A DNA stretch of 64,000 nt from Salibaculum sp035270045 (GTDB lineage Bacteria > Pseudomonadota > Alphaproteobacteria > Rhodobacterales > Rhodobacteraceae): positions 15,340-79,339 of the forward strand of contig NZ_DATFIP010000086.1 of assembly GCF_035270045.1 (NCBI RefSeq), given 5' to 3'. The notes under the pieces were generated by a model, which worked only from the letters and a program-made list of their open reading frames with translations, was not told where the DNA came from and ran no database searches. Positions within the stretch are counted from its first letter, which is position 1. Each line of letters opens with the position of its first letter. Shown in pieces: positions 8,686 to 17,807 of the stretch. Made by a program: the position numbers and the translations under genes.

Positions 8686-9390
8686 CTAATGCGCCGTGGT
8701 CGAGCCCCGAAAAGCGCAGGCGGGACCAAGGGTAATCGCCTCCCGCGTGATCGCGGCACGATGACAGACCACCTCGACGCCGGCTGCCCGGGCGGCCTGA
8801 TAGGCGCCGGCATAGGCCGGGTCGATATCCGCGGCCAGGTCCATTTCGGCACAGTCCGTGCGTTGGACCAGGTAGAACATCACCGCGCGCCGCCCCGTCC
8901 GGGCGACCTCGGCCAGGTCGTTCAGGTGCCGGGTTCCGCGTTTGGTGACGCTGTCGGGAAACTCCGCCAGGCCGGGTTGCCGCGCCAGGGTCACCGACTT
9001 GACCTCGACGAAGGTATCCTCGCCCAGGCAGAAATCCACGCGGCTGCCGGTGCCGAACTTCACCTCGGCGCGGACCCTGCCAGCACCGGCCAGCGCGGGC
9101 ACCGCCCCGGCCCGCAATGCTTCGCCCACCACACGGTTGGCCAGCCCGGTGTCGATGGTGACGAAACCGCTGTCCAGTTCCACCAGACGCCAGCCCCAGT
9201 CGAGCTTCTTTTTCGGATCGTCGTTGCGTTCCAGCCAGACCCTTGTCCCCGGCGCGTTCAGCCCCAGCATCGAGCCGGGATTGGGGCAATGCGCCTTCAC
9301 CTCTTCACCGGTGTCCAGCACAACGTCGGACAGGAACCGCATGTAGCGGCGTTTCAGCCGGCCGGGCACGAGGGGAGTGGCAAAACGCAT
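8686..9390 (-). CDS. sfsA: SfsA, DNA/RNA nuclease-fold sugar fermentation stimulation protein homologue
   Basis: 234 residues, full length for SfsA. Family blocks: RRYMRFLSDV near residue 15, the AHCPNPGSM motif near 33-41, and the PD-(D/E)XK-like core SRVDFCLG followed by FVEVKSVTL. Downstream are FPDSVTKRGTRHL and the C-terminal AADIDPAYAGAY. E. coli SfsA was named for stimulating maltose genes and binds DNA non-specifically; a nuclease role fits the fold, but no defined function is established. It is divergent from the MoCF-domain gene with only 39 bp between starts. Confidence 0.93.
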   Translation of the reverse strand: MRFATPLVPGRLKRRYMRFLSDVVLDTGEEVKAHCPNPGSMLGLNAPGTRVWLERNDDPKKKLDWGWRLVELDSGFVTIDTGLANRVVGEALRAGAVPALAGAGRVRAEVKFGTGSRVDFCLGEDTFVEVKSVTLARQPGLAEFPDSVTKRGTRHLNDLAEVARTGRRAVMFYLVQRTDCAEMDLAADIDPAYAGAYQAARAAGVEVVCHRAAITREAITLGPACAFRGSTTAH

Positions 9391-9429
9391 GACCCCGACC
9401 TATACCAAGGCCCAGCGAAGGAGAAGCCA

Positions 9430-10152
9430 ATGCCGAACCCAACCGCCGCCATGCTCGTGATCGGGGATGAAATCCTGTCGGGACGCACCCGCGATTCGAA
9501 CATGCATTTCCTGGCCGGTGAATTGACGCGGATCGGCATCGACCTGAAAGAGGTGCGCGTGGTCAGCGACGACCGTGCGGCCATCGTCTCGGCACTGAAT
9601 GCCCTGAGCGCAGCCTTCGACACGGTCTTCACCTCGGGCGGGATCGGGCCGACGCATGACGATATCACCGCCGATTGCGTGGCGGCGGCCTTCGGCGTGG
9701 GCATTGACGTGCGCGATGATGCCCGTGCCATCCTCAAGGCGCATTACGACCGCGCAGGGACCGAGCTGAACGCGGCCCGGTTGCGCATGGCGCGCATCCC
9801 CGACGGGGCCGCGCTGATCGACAATCCCGTCAGCGCGGCCCCGGGATTCTCGCTAAAGAATGTACACGTGCTGGCGGGGGTCCCCTCGGTCTTTCAAGCC
9901 ATGGTGGCGAGTGTCCTGCCGATGCTGGTGGGGGGCGCCCCGATGCTCAGCCAGACACTTCGGGTCAATCGGGGCGAGGGCGATGTCGCGGGTCCGCTGG
10001 CCCGCGTCGCCGAGGCCTTTCCGGATCTCTCCATCGGCTCCTACCCGTTCCAGAAGGATGGGGCATACGGCACCCATGTCGTGGTACGAGGCGTCGACGG
10101 TGCGCAGGTGGATGCCGCCATGGTGCGGCTGGCTGCCGACCTTGGGGCATGA
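9430..10152 (+). CDS. CinA-like molybdopterin-binding (MoCF_biosynth) domain protein
   Basis: 240 residues starting at MPNPTAAMLVIGDEIL after AAGGAGAAGCC. The first 170 residues form a MoCF_biosynth domain: GDEILSGRTRDSN, VFTSGGIGPTHDDIT (the MoaB/MogA substrate loop) and VLAGVPSVFQAM. It lacks the C-terminal nicotinamide-nucleotide amidase domain of full CinA, so it is the short COG1058 form, which in related proteins acts as an ADP-ribose/FAD-type pyrophosphatase. The precise substrate is uncertain. ATGA overlap couples it to the GNAT gene. Confidence 0.88.
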   Translation: MPNPTAAMLVIGDEILSGRTRDSNMHFLAGELTRIGIDLKEVRVVSDDRAAIVSALNALSAAFDTVFTSGGIGPTHDDITADCVAAAFGVGIDVRDDARAILKAHYDRAGTELNAARLRMARIPDGAALIDNPVSAAPGFSLKNVHVLAGVPSVFQAMVASVLPMLVGGAPMLSQTLRVNRGEGDVAGPLARVAEAFPDLSIGSYPFQKDGAYGTHVVVRGVDGAQVDAAMVRLAADLGA

Positions 10153-10865
10153 CGCCGGCGGCCCTGACAGACCTGATAGACGCCACTTGGCCCGCCGCAT
10201 ACTTGCGCCGCGACGGGCCCTGGACCATCCGCGCAGGCAAAGGCGGTGGCAGCCGTGTCAGTGCAGCAACAGCCCACACGCCCCCAAGCCCCGATGACAT
10301 TCCCACCGCCGAGGCGGCCATGCGGGCGCTGGGGCAGGTGCCGCTGTTCATGCTGCGCGACGGCGAAGAGGTGCTCGACGCCGCGCTCGCCGAACGCGGA
10401 TACGGGGTCAAGGACCCGGTTACGCTCTATGCCGCGCCCGTGGCGCAACTGGCGCTCCAGCCGCCGCCGATCACCTGCTTCAGGGTCTGGCCGCCATTGG
10501 CCGCGCAGCGGGAAATCTGGGCCGCGGGCGGGATCGGTCCGGAGCGGATCGCGATCATGGACCGCGCCGGGACGCCCAAAACCACGATACTGGGCCGCTG
10601 CGACGACACCCCGGCCGGGACGCTCTTCGTCGCGCTGCATGGGCGCGCGGCCATGGTTCACGCCATCGAGATCCCGACCCGTTTCCGTCGCCGTGGAATG
10701 GCCCGGCTGATGGTGCAGGGCGCAGCGGTCTGGTCGCAGGAAGCAAAAGCAAAAACCCTCGCCGTTCTTGTCACGAAGGCCAATATCGCAGCGAATGCGC
10801 TCTACTCTTCCCTCGGGATGCGCGCTGCGGCAGGATATCACTATCGAATTCACCCGGAGACCTGA
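10149..10865 (+). CDS. GNAT-family N-acetyltransferase
   Basis: 238 residues. The C-terminal half carries the GNAT core: IEIPTRFRRRGMARLMVQ supplies the acetyl-CoA pyrophosphate loop (R-x-x-G-x-A), followed by LAVLVTKANIAANALYSSLGM, the standard beta5/alpha4 region. The N-terminal 120 residues are less conserved, as in GNATs whose N-terminal half is a degenerate second copy. The acceptor is unknown. It is translationally coupled at both ends (ATGA before, TGATG after), so it is made together with the MoCF and AhpD-like proteins. Confidence 0.82.
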   Translation: MTPAALTDLIDATWPAAYLRRDGPWTIRAGKGGGSRVSAATAHTPPSPDDIPTAEAAMRALGQVPLFMLRDGEEVLDAALAERGYGVKDPVTLYAAPVAQLALQPPPITCFRVWPPLAAQREIWAAGGIGPERIAIMDRAGTPKTTILGRCDDTPAGTLFVALHGRAAMVHAIEIPTRFRRRGMARLMVQGAAVWSQEAKAKTLAVLVTKANIAANALYSSLGMRAAAGYHYRIHPET

Positions 10866-11437
10866 TGCCCGACAACGACCAGCCCACCGCTCTTGACCTG
10901 CCCATGGTGGAGCCCCTTCCCACGGACACGGCGAAATATTTCGCCATCTGCGAGAAAAAGCTGGGCCTGGTGCCCAACGTGCTGCGCGCCCATGCCTTCA
11001 ATATCGACAAGCTGAACGCCTTCACGGCCATGTACAACGAGCTTATGCTGGCCGGCAGTGGGCTGACCAAGCTCGAACGCGAAATGATCGCCGTGGTGGT
11101 CAGTTCCGTCAACAAGTGCTTCTACTGCCTGACCGCCCATGGTGCCGCGGTCCGCGACTTGTCCGGTGATCCCGTGCTGGGCGAGAGGCTGGTGATGAAC
11201 TGGCGCGTCGCCGACCTGGACGCGCGGCAGTTCGCCATGCTGGGCTTTGCCGAGAAGATAACGCGGGCAAGTGCCGAGATCACCGAGACCGACCGCCGGG
11301 CCCTGCGCGATGTGGGTCTGAGCGATCACGATATCTGGGACATCGCCAATGTTGCCGGGTTCTTCAACATGACCAACCGGGTTGCCTCGGCCACCGACAT
11401 GCGGCCCAACGCGGCCTATCACGGGCAATCCCGCTGA
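10865..11437 (+). CDS. AhpD/carboxymuconolactone-decarboxylase-like peroxidase-related protein
   Basis: 190 residues, typical for the uncharacterised peroxidase-related subgroup of the AhpD fold. The redox motif is C85-F-Y-C88 with H92, preceded by an acidic/basic helix (LTKLEREMIAVVVSS), the arrangement that acts as a proton relay in AhpD. The C-terminal ITETDRRALRDVGLSDHDIWDI and FFNMTNRVA blocks are characteristic. AhpD proteins reduce a lipoylated or thiol partner in alkylhydroperoxide defence; the partner here is unknown. The ATG overlaps the upstream TGA. Confidence 0.88.
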   Translation: MPDNDQPTALDLPMVEPLPTDTAKYFAICEKKLGLVPNVLRAHAFNIDKLNAFTAMYNELMLAGSGLTKLEREMIAVVVSSVNKCFYCLTAHGAAVRDLSGDPVLGERLVMNWRVADLDARQFAMLGFAEKITRASAEITETDRRALRDVGLSDHDIWDIANVAGFFNMTNRVASATDMRPNAAYHGQSR

Positions 11438-11444
11438 GGTCGAG

Positions 11445-12377
11445 ATGACACTGGTGCGCGTCCTGTTCCTGGCTTTCCTGCCCGCGTCGGCTGGGGCCGT
11501 AACGCTGGAATTGCCGGCCAGTGCGAATCTTCAGTCCGAAGTCAGCGAGAGCCCGGGAACCTATGACATGCCGGTTGCACCCTGGCGGGTCGACGGGATG
11601 CCGGTGCTATCGCACGAGGGGGCCTTTCGCCAACAGGCCTGGCTGATCGAGGGCTCGGGACTGACCACCGCACAGATTCTGCTGCCCCTGCGCGACCAGC
11701 TGTCGGAGGCCGGTTTCGAAGTTCTGTTCGAATGCCGGGCCGACGGATGTGGCGGCTTCGATTTCCGCTTTTCCACCCGGGTGATCCCCGCACCGGACAT
11801 GCACGTGGACCTGGGCGATTTTCGATACCTCGCCGCCGAACGCAACCGTAGCGACGGCACGGAACTGGTAAGCCTGCTGATCAGCCGCTCGGCGCAGGCG
11901 GGCCATGTTCAGATCACCCGCATCGGCCCCCCGGCCGAGGCCGAGACCGACCGGGTCACCACCGGCGCGCCTCTACAGCGCGCCGAATCCGCCTCGCCCG
12001 AGGCGCTGGCCGAGCGGCTGGAAACCCGCGGACGCGCCGTGCTTTCGGACCTCGCCTTCGAGATCGGATCGGCACAGCTGGGGGCAGGCAGCTTCGGCTC
12101 GCTGTCCGAACTGGCGACCTACCTTGCCCTGCACCCCGAGCGACGCATTGCCCTGGTCGGGCACACTGATTCCGTCGGGGCGCTTGAAAACAACATCGCG
12201 CTCAGCCGCCGCCGGGCCGGATCGGTGCTGGAACGGCTGGCCACGGAGCACGGCGTGCCACGCCGCCAAATGGAGGCCGAGGGCATGGGCTATCTCGCCC
12301 CACTGTCCAGCAATCTGACCGAGGCCGGGCGCGAGTCGAACAGGCGTGTCGAAGTGATCCTGCTGTCAACACGCTGA
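11445..12377 (+). CDS. OmpA-family outer-membrane/periplasmic protein with DUF4892-like N-terminal domain
   Basis: 310 residues from the ATG 7 bp after the preceding stop, with GAGGTCGAG as ribosome site. Residues 1-18 are a Sec signal peptide ending ASAGA. The middle (about 30-180) contains two cysteines in FECRADGCGGFDFRFS and a HVDLGDFRYLAA strand, resembling DUF4892-type domains; I am moderately sure of that. The last 110 residues are an OmpA-like peptidoglycan-binding domain (LVGHTDSVGALENN, LSRRRAGSVLERL, SNRRVEVIL). It would tether an envelope module to peptidoglycan. It probably shares the transcript of the three genes before it. Confidence 0.87.
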   Translation: MTLVRVLFLAFLPASAGAVTLELPASANLQSEVSESPGTYDMPVAPWRVDGMPVLSHEGAFRQQAWLIEGSGLTTAQILLPLRDQLSEAGFEVLFECRADGCGGFDFRFSTRVIPAPDMHVDLGDFRYLAAERNRSDGTELVSLLISRSAQAGHVQITRIGPPAEAETDRVTTGAPLQRAESASPEALAERLETRGRAVLSDLAFEIGSAQLGAGSFGSLSELATYLALHPERRIALVGHTDSVGALENNIALSRRRAGSVLERLATEHGVPRRQMEAEGMGYLAPLSSNLTEAGRESNRRVEVILLSTR

Positions 12378-12547
12378 AGGGCGCCGGCCCTATACCTTGG
12401 CGCGATCACGACGGGGTCGGGCGATACCAACGGGAGACGGGCAGACCTTGGCCCTTGCCGGCCCGGTCATCGGCACCCCGACCTTGCGCCCCTTGCACTT
12501 CGGAGGTGGAAGGATCAGGTCATCAGGTGCAGCAAGACAGGCGAGCC

Positions 12548-13465
12548 ATGGGACATGCACATCACCACCATAACCACATCGACCCAACGGCCGGAGATGC
12601 CAGGGTGGTCGGGGCAATCGCAGTCAATGTCGTGCTCACGCTGGCGCAGATCGCCGGGGGGCTGTTGTCCGGCTCCTTGGCGCTGGTCGCCGATGCGGTT
12701 CACAATCTGTCCGACGCCGCCTCGCTGGGCATCGCGCTCGCCGCTCGCAAGATCGCACGCAAACCTGCGCAACCCTCGATGAGCTTCGGCTATGGTCGGG
12801 CCGAGGTGGTGGCGGCCCTCATCAACTACACCGCTCTGATCCTGATCGGATTCTACCTGGCCTGGGAGGCCGCTTGGCGGTTCGTCGATCCCACGCCCGT
12901 GGGCGGGTGGATCGTTGTGATTATCGCCGGGGTCGCGCTTATGGTCGACACGGTCACGGCGCTGTTGACATGGCGGATGGCCAAGGACAGCGTGAATATC
13001 CGGGCGGCTTTCCTTCACAACCTGGCCGATGCCGCGGGGTCGATCGCGGTAATCGTCTCGGGGGTGCTGATCCTGCTGTTCAACTGGTGGATCGTGGACC
13101 CGATCATCACGCTGGGGATCGCCGGCTACATCCTTTGGATGGCCCTGTCCGAGATGCCCCCCGTGATCCGCACGCTGATGCTGGCCAGCCCCGCGGGACT
13201 ATCACCCGAGGCGGTGCATGCAGCGGCGCAGGATGTCCCGGGGGTGCGGGCGATCCACAACGCTCAACTGTGGGAAATGCAGGAGCATCAGGCCGCCTTC
13301 CATGCACATGTCGTCATCCGCAGGGGGGACTGGTCACGGGCCGACGCGATCAAGACCCAGATCAAGGCGCGTCTGAACCGCGATTTCGGGATCACACACA
13401 GCGTGCTGGAACTGGAATGCGCTGCACATGCCTGCACCGATGCGCCGCGTTTCGGGCAAGCCTGA
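12548..13465 (+). CDS. Cation diffusion facilitator (CDF) metal/proton antiporter
   Basis: 305 residues starting with a histidine-rich metal-binding tail (MGHAHHHHNHID). Six membrane helices follow; the two conserved metal-site pairs are HNLSD in TM2 (near residue 60) and HNLAD in TM5 (near 158). A cytoplasmic C-terminal domain contains GVRAIHNAQLW and histidines (HQAAFHAHV) that bind metal in CzcD/ZitB-type proteins. Predicted to export Zn2+ or Co2+/Cd2+ in exchange for protons. The 170-bp upstream spacer shows no recognisable metal operator. The gene converges on a LysR gene. Confidence 0.92.
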   Translation: MGHAHHHHNHIDPTAGDARVVGAIAVNVVLTLAQIAGGLLSGSLALVADAVHNLSDAASLGIALAARKIARKPAQPSMSFGYGRAEVVAALINYTALILIGFYLAWEAAWRFVDPTPVGGWIVVIIAGVALMVDTVTALLTWRMAKDSVNIRAAFLHNLADAAGSIAVIVSGVLILLFNWWIVDPIITLGIAGYILWMALSEMPPVIRTLMLASPAGLSPEAVHAAAQDVPGVRAIHNAQLWEMQEHQAAFHAHVVIRRGDWSRADAIKTQIKARLNRDFGITHSVLELECAAHACTDAPRFGQA

Positions 13466-13477
13466 CAAGAATGGACC

Positions 13478-13506
13478 AAAAAGAAGCCGCGGCCCGGGGG
13501 CCGCGG
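13478..13506 (-). terminator. Intrinsic terminator for the LysR gene
   Basis: An 8-bp perfect inverted repeat CCGCGGCC/GGCCGCGG (13487-13494 and 13499-13506) with loop CGGG. On the minus strand it is followed by CTTCTTTTTGG, so it reads as a standard rho-independent terminator 40 bp past the LysR stop codon. It is not followed by T residues on the plus strand, so it does not obviously serve the CDF gene. Confidence 0.75.
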
Positions 13507-13549
13507 AGGTTGGGGAAGCATCCCATCAGGAAGATCGTTTCGCCGGCTC

Positions 13550-14455
13550 CTACCAGCGTTCCGGGCCCTTTTCCGCAAAGGCATGGGCCAGAAAATCAAT
13601 GAAGGCACGGACCTTGGGCTGGGTGAACCGGCCCGGCGGGTAAACGGCATAGATACCCTGGGTCTCCAAGGGCAGATCGGGGATCGCGTCCTCGACCAGG
13701 CCCTGGTGCATCGCCTCGGCATAAAGAAAGCTGGGCAGGTAGGCGATGCCCAGCCCCGAGATCGCGGCATTCAGCAGGGATTGCCCATCGTTCACCGTCA
13801 ACCATCCAGCGGTCCGCACCTGGCGTTTTTCGCCAGAGGGCGCGGTCAGTTTCCAGACGGCGGAATTGGCGGCATTGGAATAATGCAACAGTTTGTGTTC
13901 GTTCAGGTCGTCAATGCGCTGAGGGCGGCCGTGCTTCTGGAAATACGACGGGCTGGCGACCATCCGCTTGGACGTCTCGGTCAGCTTGCGCGCGCGCAGG
14001 GTACTGTCTTCCAGCTCACCAATGCGGACAGCCATGTCGAAGCCTTCGGATATCAGTTCAACATAGCGGTTGTTGAGCACCATGTTGACGGTGATATCGG
14101 GAAACTCCTGAAGGAATTCGCCCAGCACGGGGGAGAGGTGATTGACCCCGAAATCGGTGGCCACGGATATTCGCAGCAGGCCCGCGGGATCCGATTGCAT
14201 CGAGGTGACAAGGGCATCCGCCTCGCCCGCGTCGGTCAGCACCCGCCGAGCCCGATCGTAGTAGGCCAGGCCGATCTCGGTTGGACTGACCCGCCGAGTG
14301 GTCCGATTGAGCAGCCGTGCGCCCAGGCGCGCCTCGAGAGAGGACACATGCTTGGAAACGGCGGACTTCGAAATGCCCATCTTTTTTGCAGCATCCGTGA
14401 ACCCGCCCTGGTCCACGACCGTGGCAAAGGCTTCCATTTCGGTCAGACGATCCAT
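13550..14455 (-). CDS. LysR-family transcriptional regulator
   Basis: 301 residues from MDRLTEMEAFATVVD; an in-frame extension upstream is rejected because LysR proteins begin at this block. The winged helix-turn-helix (residues 1-60) includes FTDAAKKMGISKSAVSKHVSSLE; the rest is the periplasmic-binding-like effector domain (RISVATDFGVNHLSPVL onward). This is the subgroup with the LLRISV...EGFDMAVRIG pattern seen in many proteobacterial regulators of oxidoreductases. The neighbouring divergent gene is the Hint protein 229 bp away, a possible but unproven target. No T-N11-A site was convincing. Confidence 0.93.
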   Translation of the reverse strand: MDRLTEMEAFATVVDQGGFTDAAKKMGISKSAVSKHVSSLEARLGARLLNRTTRRVSPTEIGLAYYDRARRVLTDAGEADALVTSMQSDPAGLLRISVATDFGVNHLSPVLGEFLQEFPDITVNMVLNNRYVELISEGFDMAVRIGELEDSTLRARKLTETSKRMVASPSYFQKHGRPQRIDDLNEHKLLHYSNAANSAVWKLTAPSGEKRQVRTAGWLTVNDGQSLLNAAISGLGIAYLPSFLYAEAMHQGLVEDAIPDLPLETQGIYAVYPPGRFTQPKVRAFIDFLAHAFAEKGPERW

Positions 14456-14683
14456 CCTGTGTCCTCGGTACTGTCCCGTGTTCAGACACAATGCTTGATC
14501 CTGAAATCGGGCAGGACTGCGGCGCGCGCCTGACAATTGATAGGTTTTCCGGGAACCGTTCAGCGCACGGAAACGCGCCCTGCCTCACAAGTAGCTTATG
14601 ACCCAAGAATTGCCTGAGTTCGGAACCAATTCGCACAGATTCATGCGGTCAAGCCTAGAGAGGCGATAATAAGGAGACCTCCA

Positions 14684-15691
14684 GTGGCCAGTTACCAGAT
14701 TTACACCCTGGATAAATCCGAGGTTTCCGTTTCCGGCGGGGAAAGCCTTGACGGGGTGACACAGGGCGACGGTTCGCACCTGGAGGGCGAAACGATCACG
14801 CTCGACTCCAACAACTGGCAAGCGATCGACATCTCTGACAATGACAGCAGCTTCGGCGATAGTGATTCCGGCCAGTCACTGGACGGGCCGCAAACCATCA
14901 ACGGCATCTCTTACGCGTCGGGGACGACTGTCGAGGCAGAGTATCAGCTGACCGTATCGGACGGCACAACTACCTACGAGGTCATCGCCTTCAACGTGAA
15001 CAACAGTTCACCGGCTTACGGCACGGTGGAGGGCCTGGCCTTCATCGGCGGATTTCCCCCGACCGGCGTTCCGCTGACGGTCCAGACTGCCACCGAGGGG
15101 CCCAACTTTCTGGCCGCGGACTACGCCGTCCCCTGTTTTGCAAGCGGAACGCTGATCGACACGCCCGACGGGCCGGCCCCGGTCGAGAGGTTGCGTGCGG
15201 GCGATATGGTCCTGACCGCTGATCGCGGGCCGCAAAGCCTGTGGTGGATCGGGTCCACGACGGTTGCCGCGATCGGTGCCCATGCGCCGATCCACCTGCC
15301 CCCGGGCGCACTCGGCAACACCCGCGCACTGCGCCTGTCGCCCGAACATCGCGTGCTGATCGGCGGCTGGCGGGCCGAACTGCTTTTCGGCACGGACAAC
15401 GTGCTGGTGGCGGCCAAGCATCTAGTCGGGCACGGTGGGATACACCGCGCATCGGGCGGGTCGGTGACCTACCATCACCTGATGTGCGAACGGCACGAGA
15501 TCCTCTTCGCCGAGGGGGCCGCAACCGAGAGTTTCCATGTCGGCGACACGATCCTCGACCGGATGCAGGCCGCCACCCGTGCTGAGCTTCTGACCCTGTT
15601 TCCCGAGCTGGCCGCGCCGACGAGGGCCGCGCGGCAGACCGTTCGCCCCTGTCTGCGCGGCTACGAAGCGATTGTCCTCTCGGCGGCCTGA
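14684..15691 (+). CDS. Standalone Hint_2-domain protein
   Basis: 335 residues from a GTG preceded by AAGGAG. Residues 1-145 are an acidic, Ser/Asp/Thr-rich beta-type region with no signal peptide. At C151 begins a Hint module: PCFASGTLIDT (block A, nucleophilic Cys), LRAGDMVLT, then LRLSPEHRVL with H222 (block B), and a VTYHHLMCERHEILFAEG segment typical of the Hint_2 family. The protein continues about 55 residues and ends in VLSAA; there is no C-terminal His-Asn plus Cys/Ser/Thr as in inteins. Autocatalytic N-S acyl shift or cleavage is therefore possible and splicing is not. Hint_2 proteins are abundant in Rhodobacteraceae, often linked to secreted proteins; function here is unknown. Confidence 0.85.
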   Translation: MASYQIYTLDKSEVSVSGGESLDGVTQGDGSHLEGETITLDSNNWQAIDISDNDSSFGDSDSGQSLDGPQTINGISYASGTTVEAEYQLTVSDGTTTYEVIAFNVNNSSPAYGTVEGLAFIGGFPPTGVPLTVQTATEGPNFLAADYAVPCFASGTLIDTPDGPAPVERLRAGDMVLTADRGPQSLWWIGSTTVAAIGAHAPIHLPPGALGNTRALRLSPEHRVLIGGWRAELLFGTDNVLVAAKHLVGHGGIHRASGGSVTYHHLMCERHEILFAEGAATESFHVGDTILDRMQAATRAELLTLFPELAAPTRAARQTVRPCLRGYEAIVLSAA

Positions 15692-15694
15692 GGG

Positions 15695-17719
15695 TCAGAG
15701 CGCGGCTGCCAGCCGCACGCCCTGGTCGATGGCCCGTTTCGCATCGAGTTCGGCCGCAACGTCGGCCCCGCCAATGACATGCGCAACCGTCCCGGTTTCC
15801 TCAAGAGCGTCGGCCAGGCGGCGTTCGGAAAGCTGACCGGCACAGAGAACGATCGTGTCGGCCTCGATCAGTGTCGGGTTTTCGCGGCCCTCGCCGAATG
15901 TGACGTGCAGCCCGTCCGCGTCTATCCGTTCGTAGTTGACGCCGCCGATCATCTCGACGTTGCGCATCCGCAGGCTGGCACGGTGAATCCAGCCGGTGGT
16001 CTTGCCCAGCCCCTTGCCCAGTTTCTGCGCCTTGCGTTGCAGCAGCGTGACCTTTCGGGCCGGGACATCAGGCTTCGGGCCCTCGGGGCGCAAACCGCCA
16101 CGCACCTGCTCCGGGTCGCCCACGCCCCATTCCTCCATCCAGTCGTTCAGGTCCTCGGTCGGGCTGTCGTCAACGGTCAGGAACTCGGCGACATCGAAGC
16201 CGACCCCGCCGGCCCCGATCACCGCCACCCGGTCGCCCACGTCTGCGCCACGCGACAGGACGTCGACATAGGACAGGACGTTGGCGCCGTCCTGCCCGGG
16301 GATCGACGGATCACGGGGGGCGACCCCGGTGGCGATGATGACCTCATCGAATTCCACAAGCATCCCCGCGGTGGCCTCGGTGCCGAGACGGGTTTTCACA
16401 CCAGTGGCGCTGACGCTCGCCGCAAACCAGTCCACCAGTCCGTGAAATTCCTCTTTTCCCGGGATACGCCTTGCCATGTTGAGCTGACCGCCCAAGGTCC
16501 CGGCCTTGTCGAAAAGCGTCACGTCGTGACCCCTGCTGGCCGCGGTCACCGCCGCCGACAGCCCCGCCGGGCCCGCGCCGACCACGGCGACGCGCTTGAC
16601 CTGCACGGCCGGATCCAGGGTGATCTCGGTCTCGTGCGCGGCGCGCGGGTTCACGAGGCAGGACGCGATTTTCATGGAAAAGGTATGGTCGAGACAGGCC
16701 TGGTTGCAGGCAATGCAGGGGGCGATCAGGGCCGCCTGCCCCTCTGCCGCCTTCTTGACGAAATGCGCATCGGCCAGGAAGGGCCGCGCCATGGAGACCA
16801 TGTCGGCGCATCCCTCGGCCAGCACGTCCTCGGCCACCTGCGGAGTATTGATACGGTTCGAGGTGATGACGGGCACACCCACCTGCCCCATCAGCTTTTT
16901 CGTGACCCAGGAAAAGGCCCGGCGCGGCACGCTGGTGGCGATGGTCGGGATGCGCGCCTCATGCCACCCGATGCCCGTGTTGATGATGCTAGCCCCCGCA
17001 GCCTCGATCTTGGATGCCAGCATGACGACCTCGTCCCAAGTCTGGCCCCTGGGGATCAGGTCGATCATGGACAACCGGTAGATCAAGATGAAATCGTCAC
17101 CCACTGCCGCGCGCACCCGGCGCACCACTTCGACAGGAAGACGCTGGCGGTTGTCCAGGCTGCCGCCCCAGCGATCGCTGCGCCTGTTGGTATGCTCGAC
17201 GAGGAATTGATTCAGGAAATAGCCCTCGGACCCCATGACCTCGACCCCGTCATAGCCCGCCTCGCGGGCGCGGGCGGCGGCGGTGACGATGTCGGCGATC
17301 TGTTTCTCGATCCCGTCTTCGTCCAGCTCGGTCGGCACAAACGGCGAGATCGGCGACTTGATGGCCGAGGGCGCGACGCAGTCCTTCCCATAGGCATATC
17401 GGCCCGCGTGCAGGATCTGCATGGCGATCTTGCCGCCAGAGTCATGCACCCGGTCCGTGACGATGCGATGATTGGCGACGTCCTCCGAGGTGAAGAGCCC
17501 AGCCGCGCCGGGAAAGACGCCGCCTTCACGGTTCGGGGCCATGCCGCCAGTGACCATCAGCGCCACATCACCGCGCGCCCGTTCCGCGTAGAATTCGGCC
17601 TCGCGGTTCCAGTCCTTCGTTTCCTCCAGCCCGGTGTGCATGGACCCCATCAGAACGCGGTTCTTGAGCGTGGTGAATCCAAGGTCAAGCGGAGCAAGCA
17701 AGTGTGGATAGTCGGTCAT
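15695..17719 (-). CDS. fadH: NADPH-dependent 2,4-dienoyl-CoA reductase (FadH type)
   Basis: 674 residues, matching E. coli FadH (672). An N-terminal old-yellow-enzyme FMN barrel (1-330) has Y167 (EGYFLNQFL) and H253 (GWHEARIPT) at the catalytic positions. A 4Fe-4S site uses C335, C338, C342 and C354. FAD and NADPH Rossmann domains follow (VVGAGPAGLSAA near 376; VIGAGGVGFDVAEF near 510). It reduces 2,4-dienoyl-CoA intermediates in beta-oxidation of unsaturated fatty acids. It sits 3 bp from the convergent Hint gene, with no terminator between them. Confidence 0.93.
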   Translation of the reverse strand: MTDYPHLLAPLDLGFTTLKNRVLMGSMHTGLEETKDWNREAEFYAERARGDVALMVTGGMAPNREGGVFPGAAGLFTSEDVANHRIVTDRVHDSGGKIAMQILHAGRYAYGKDCVAPSAIKSPISPFVPTELDEDGIEKQIADIVTAAARAREAGYDGVEVMGSEGYFLNQFLVEHTNRRSDRWGGSLDNRQRLPVEVVRRVRAAVGDDFILIYRLSMIDLIPRGQTWDEVVMLASKIEAAGASIINTGIGWHEARIPTIATSVPRRAFSWVTKKLMGQVGVPVITSNRINTPQVAEDVLAEGCADMVSMARPFLADAHFVKKAAEGQAALIAPCIACNQACLDHTFSMKIASCLVNPRAAHETEITLDPAVQVKRVAVVGAGPAGLSAAVTAASRGHDVTLFDKAGTLGGQLNMARRIPGKEEFHGLVDWFAASVSATGVKTRLGTEATAGMLVEFDEVIIATGVAPRDPSIPGQDGANVLSYVDVLSRGADVGDRVAVIGAGGVGFDVAEFLTVDDSPTEDLNDWMEEWGVGDPEQVRGGLRPEGPKPDVPARKVTLLQRKAQKLGKGLGKTTGWIHRASLRMRNVEMIGGVNYERIDADGLHVTFGEGRENPTLIEADTIVLCAGQLSERRLADALEETGTVAHVIGGADVAAELDAKRAIDQGVRLAAAL

Positions 17720-17807
17720 GGAGTGCCTCCCTATGGGGCTTCGTCTTGCCGCAAGTTGACGCGCAGGTCACGCGGGACGCGGCGTAATGCGACCGCCACG
17801 GATCATG

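Noticed and set aside
12378..12547. SRP RNA-like bases (TCAGGTCATCAGGTGCAGC) in the OmpA/CDF spacer
   Set aside because: The conserved GGAAGGAAGCAGC symmetric-loop core is missing and no long helix forms.
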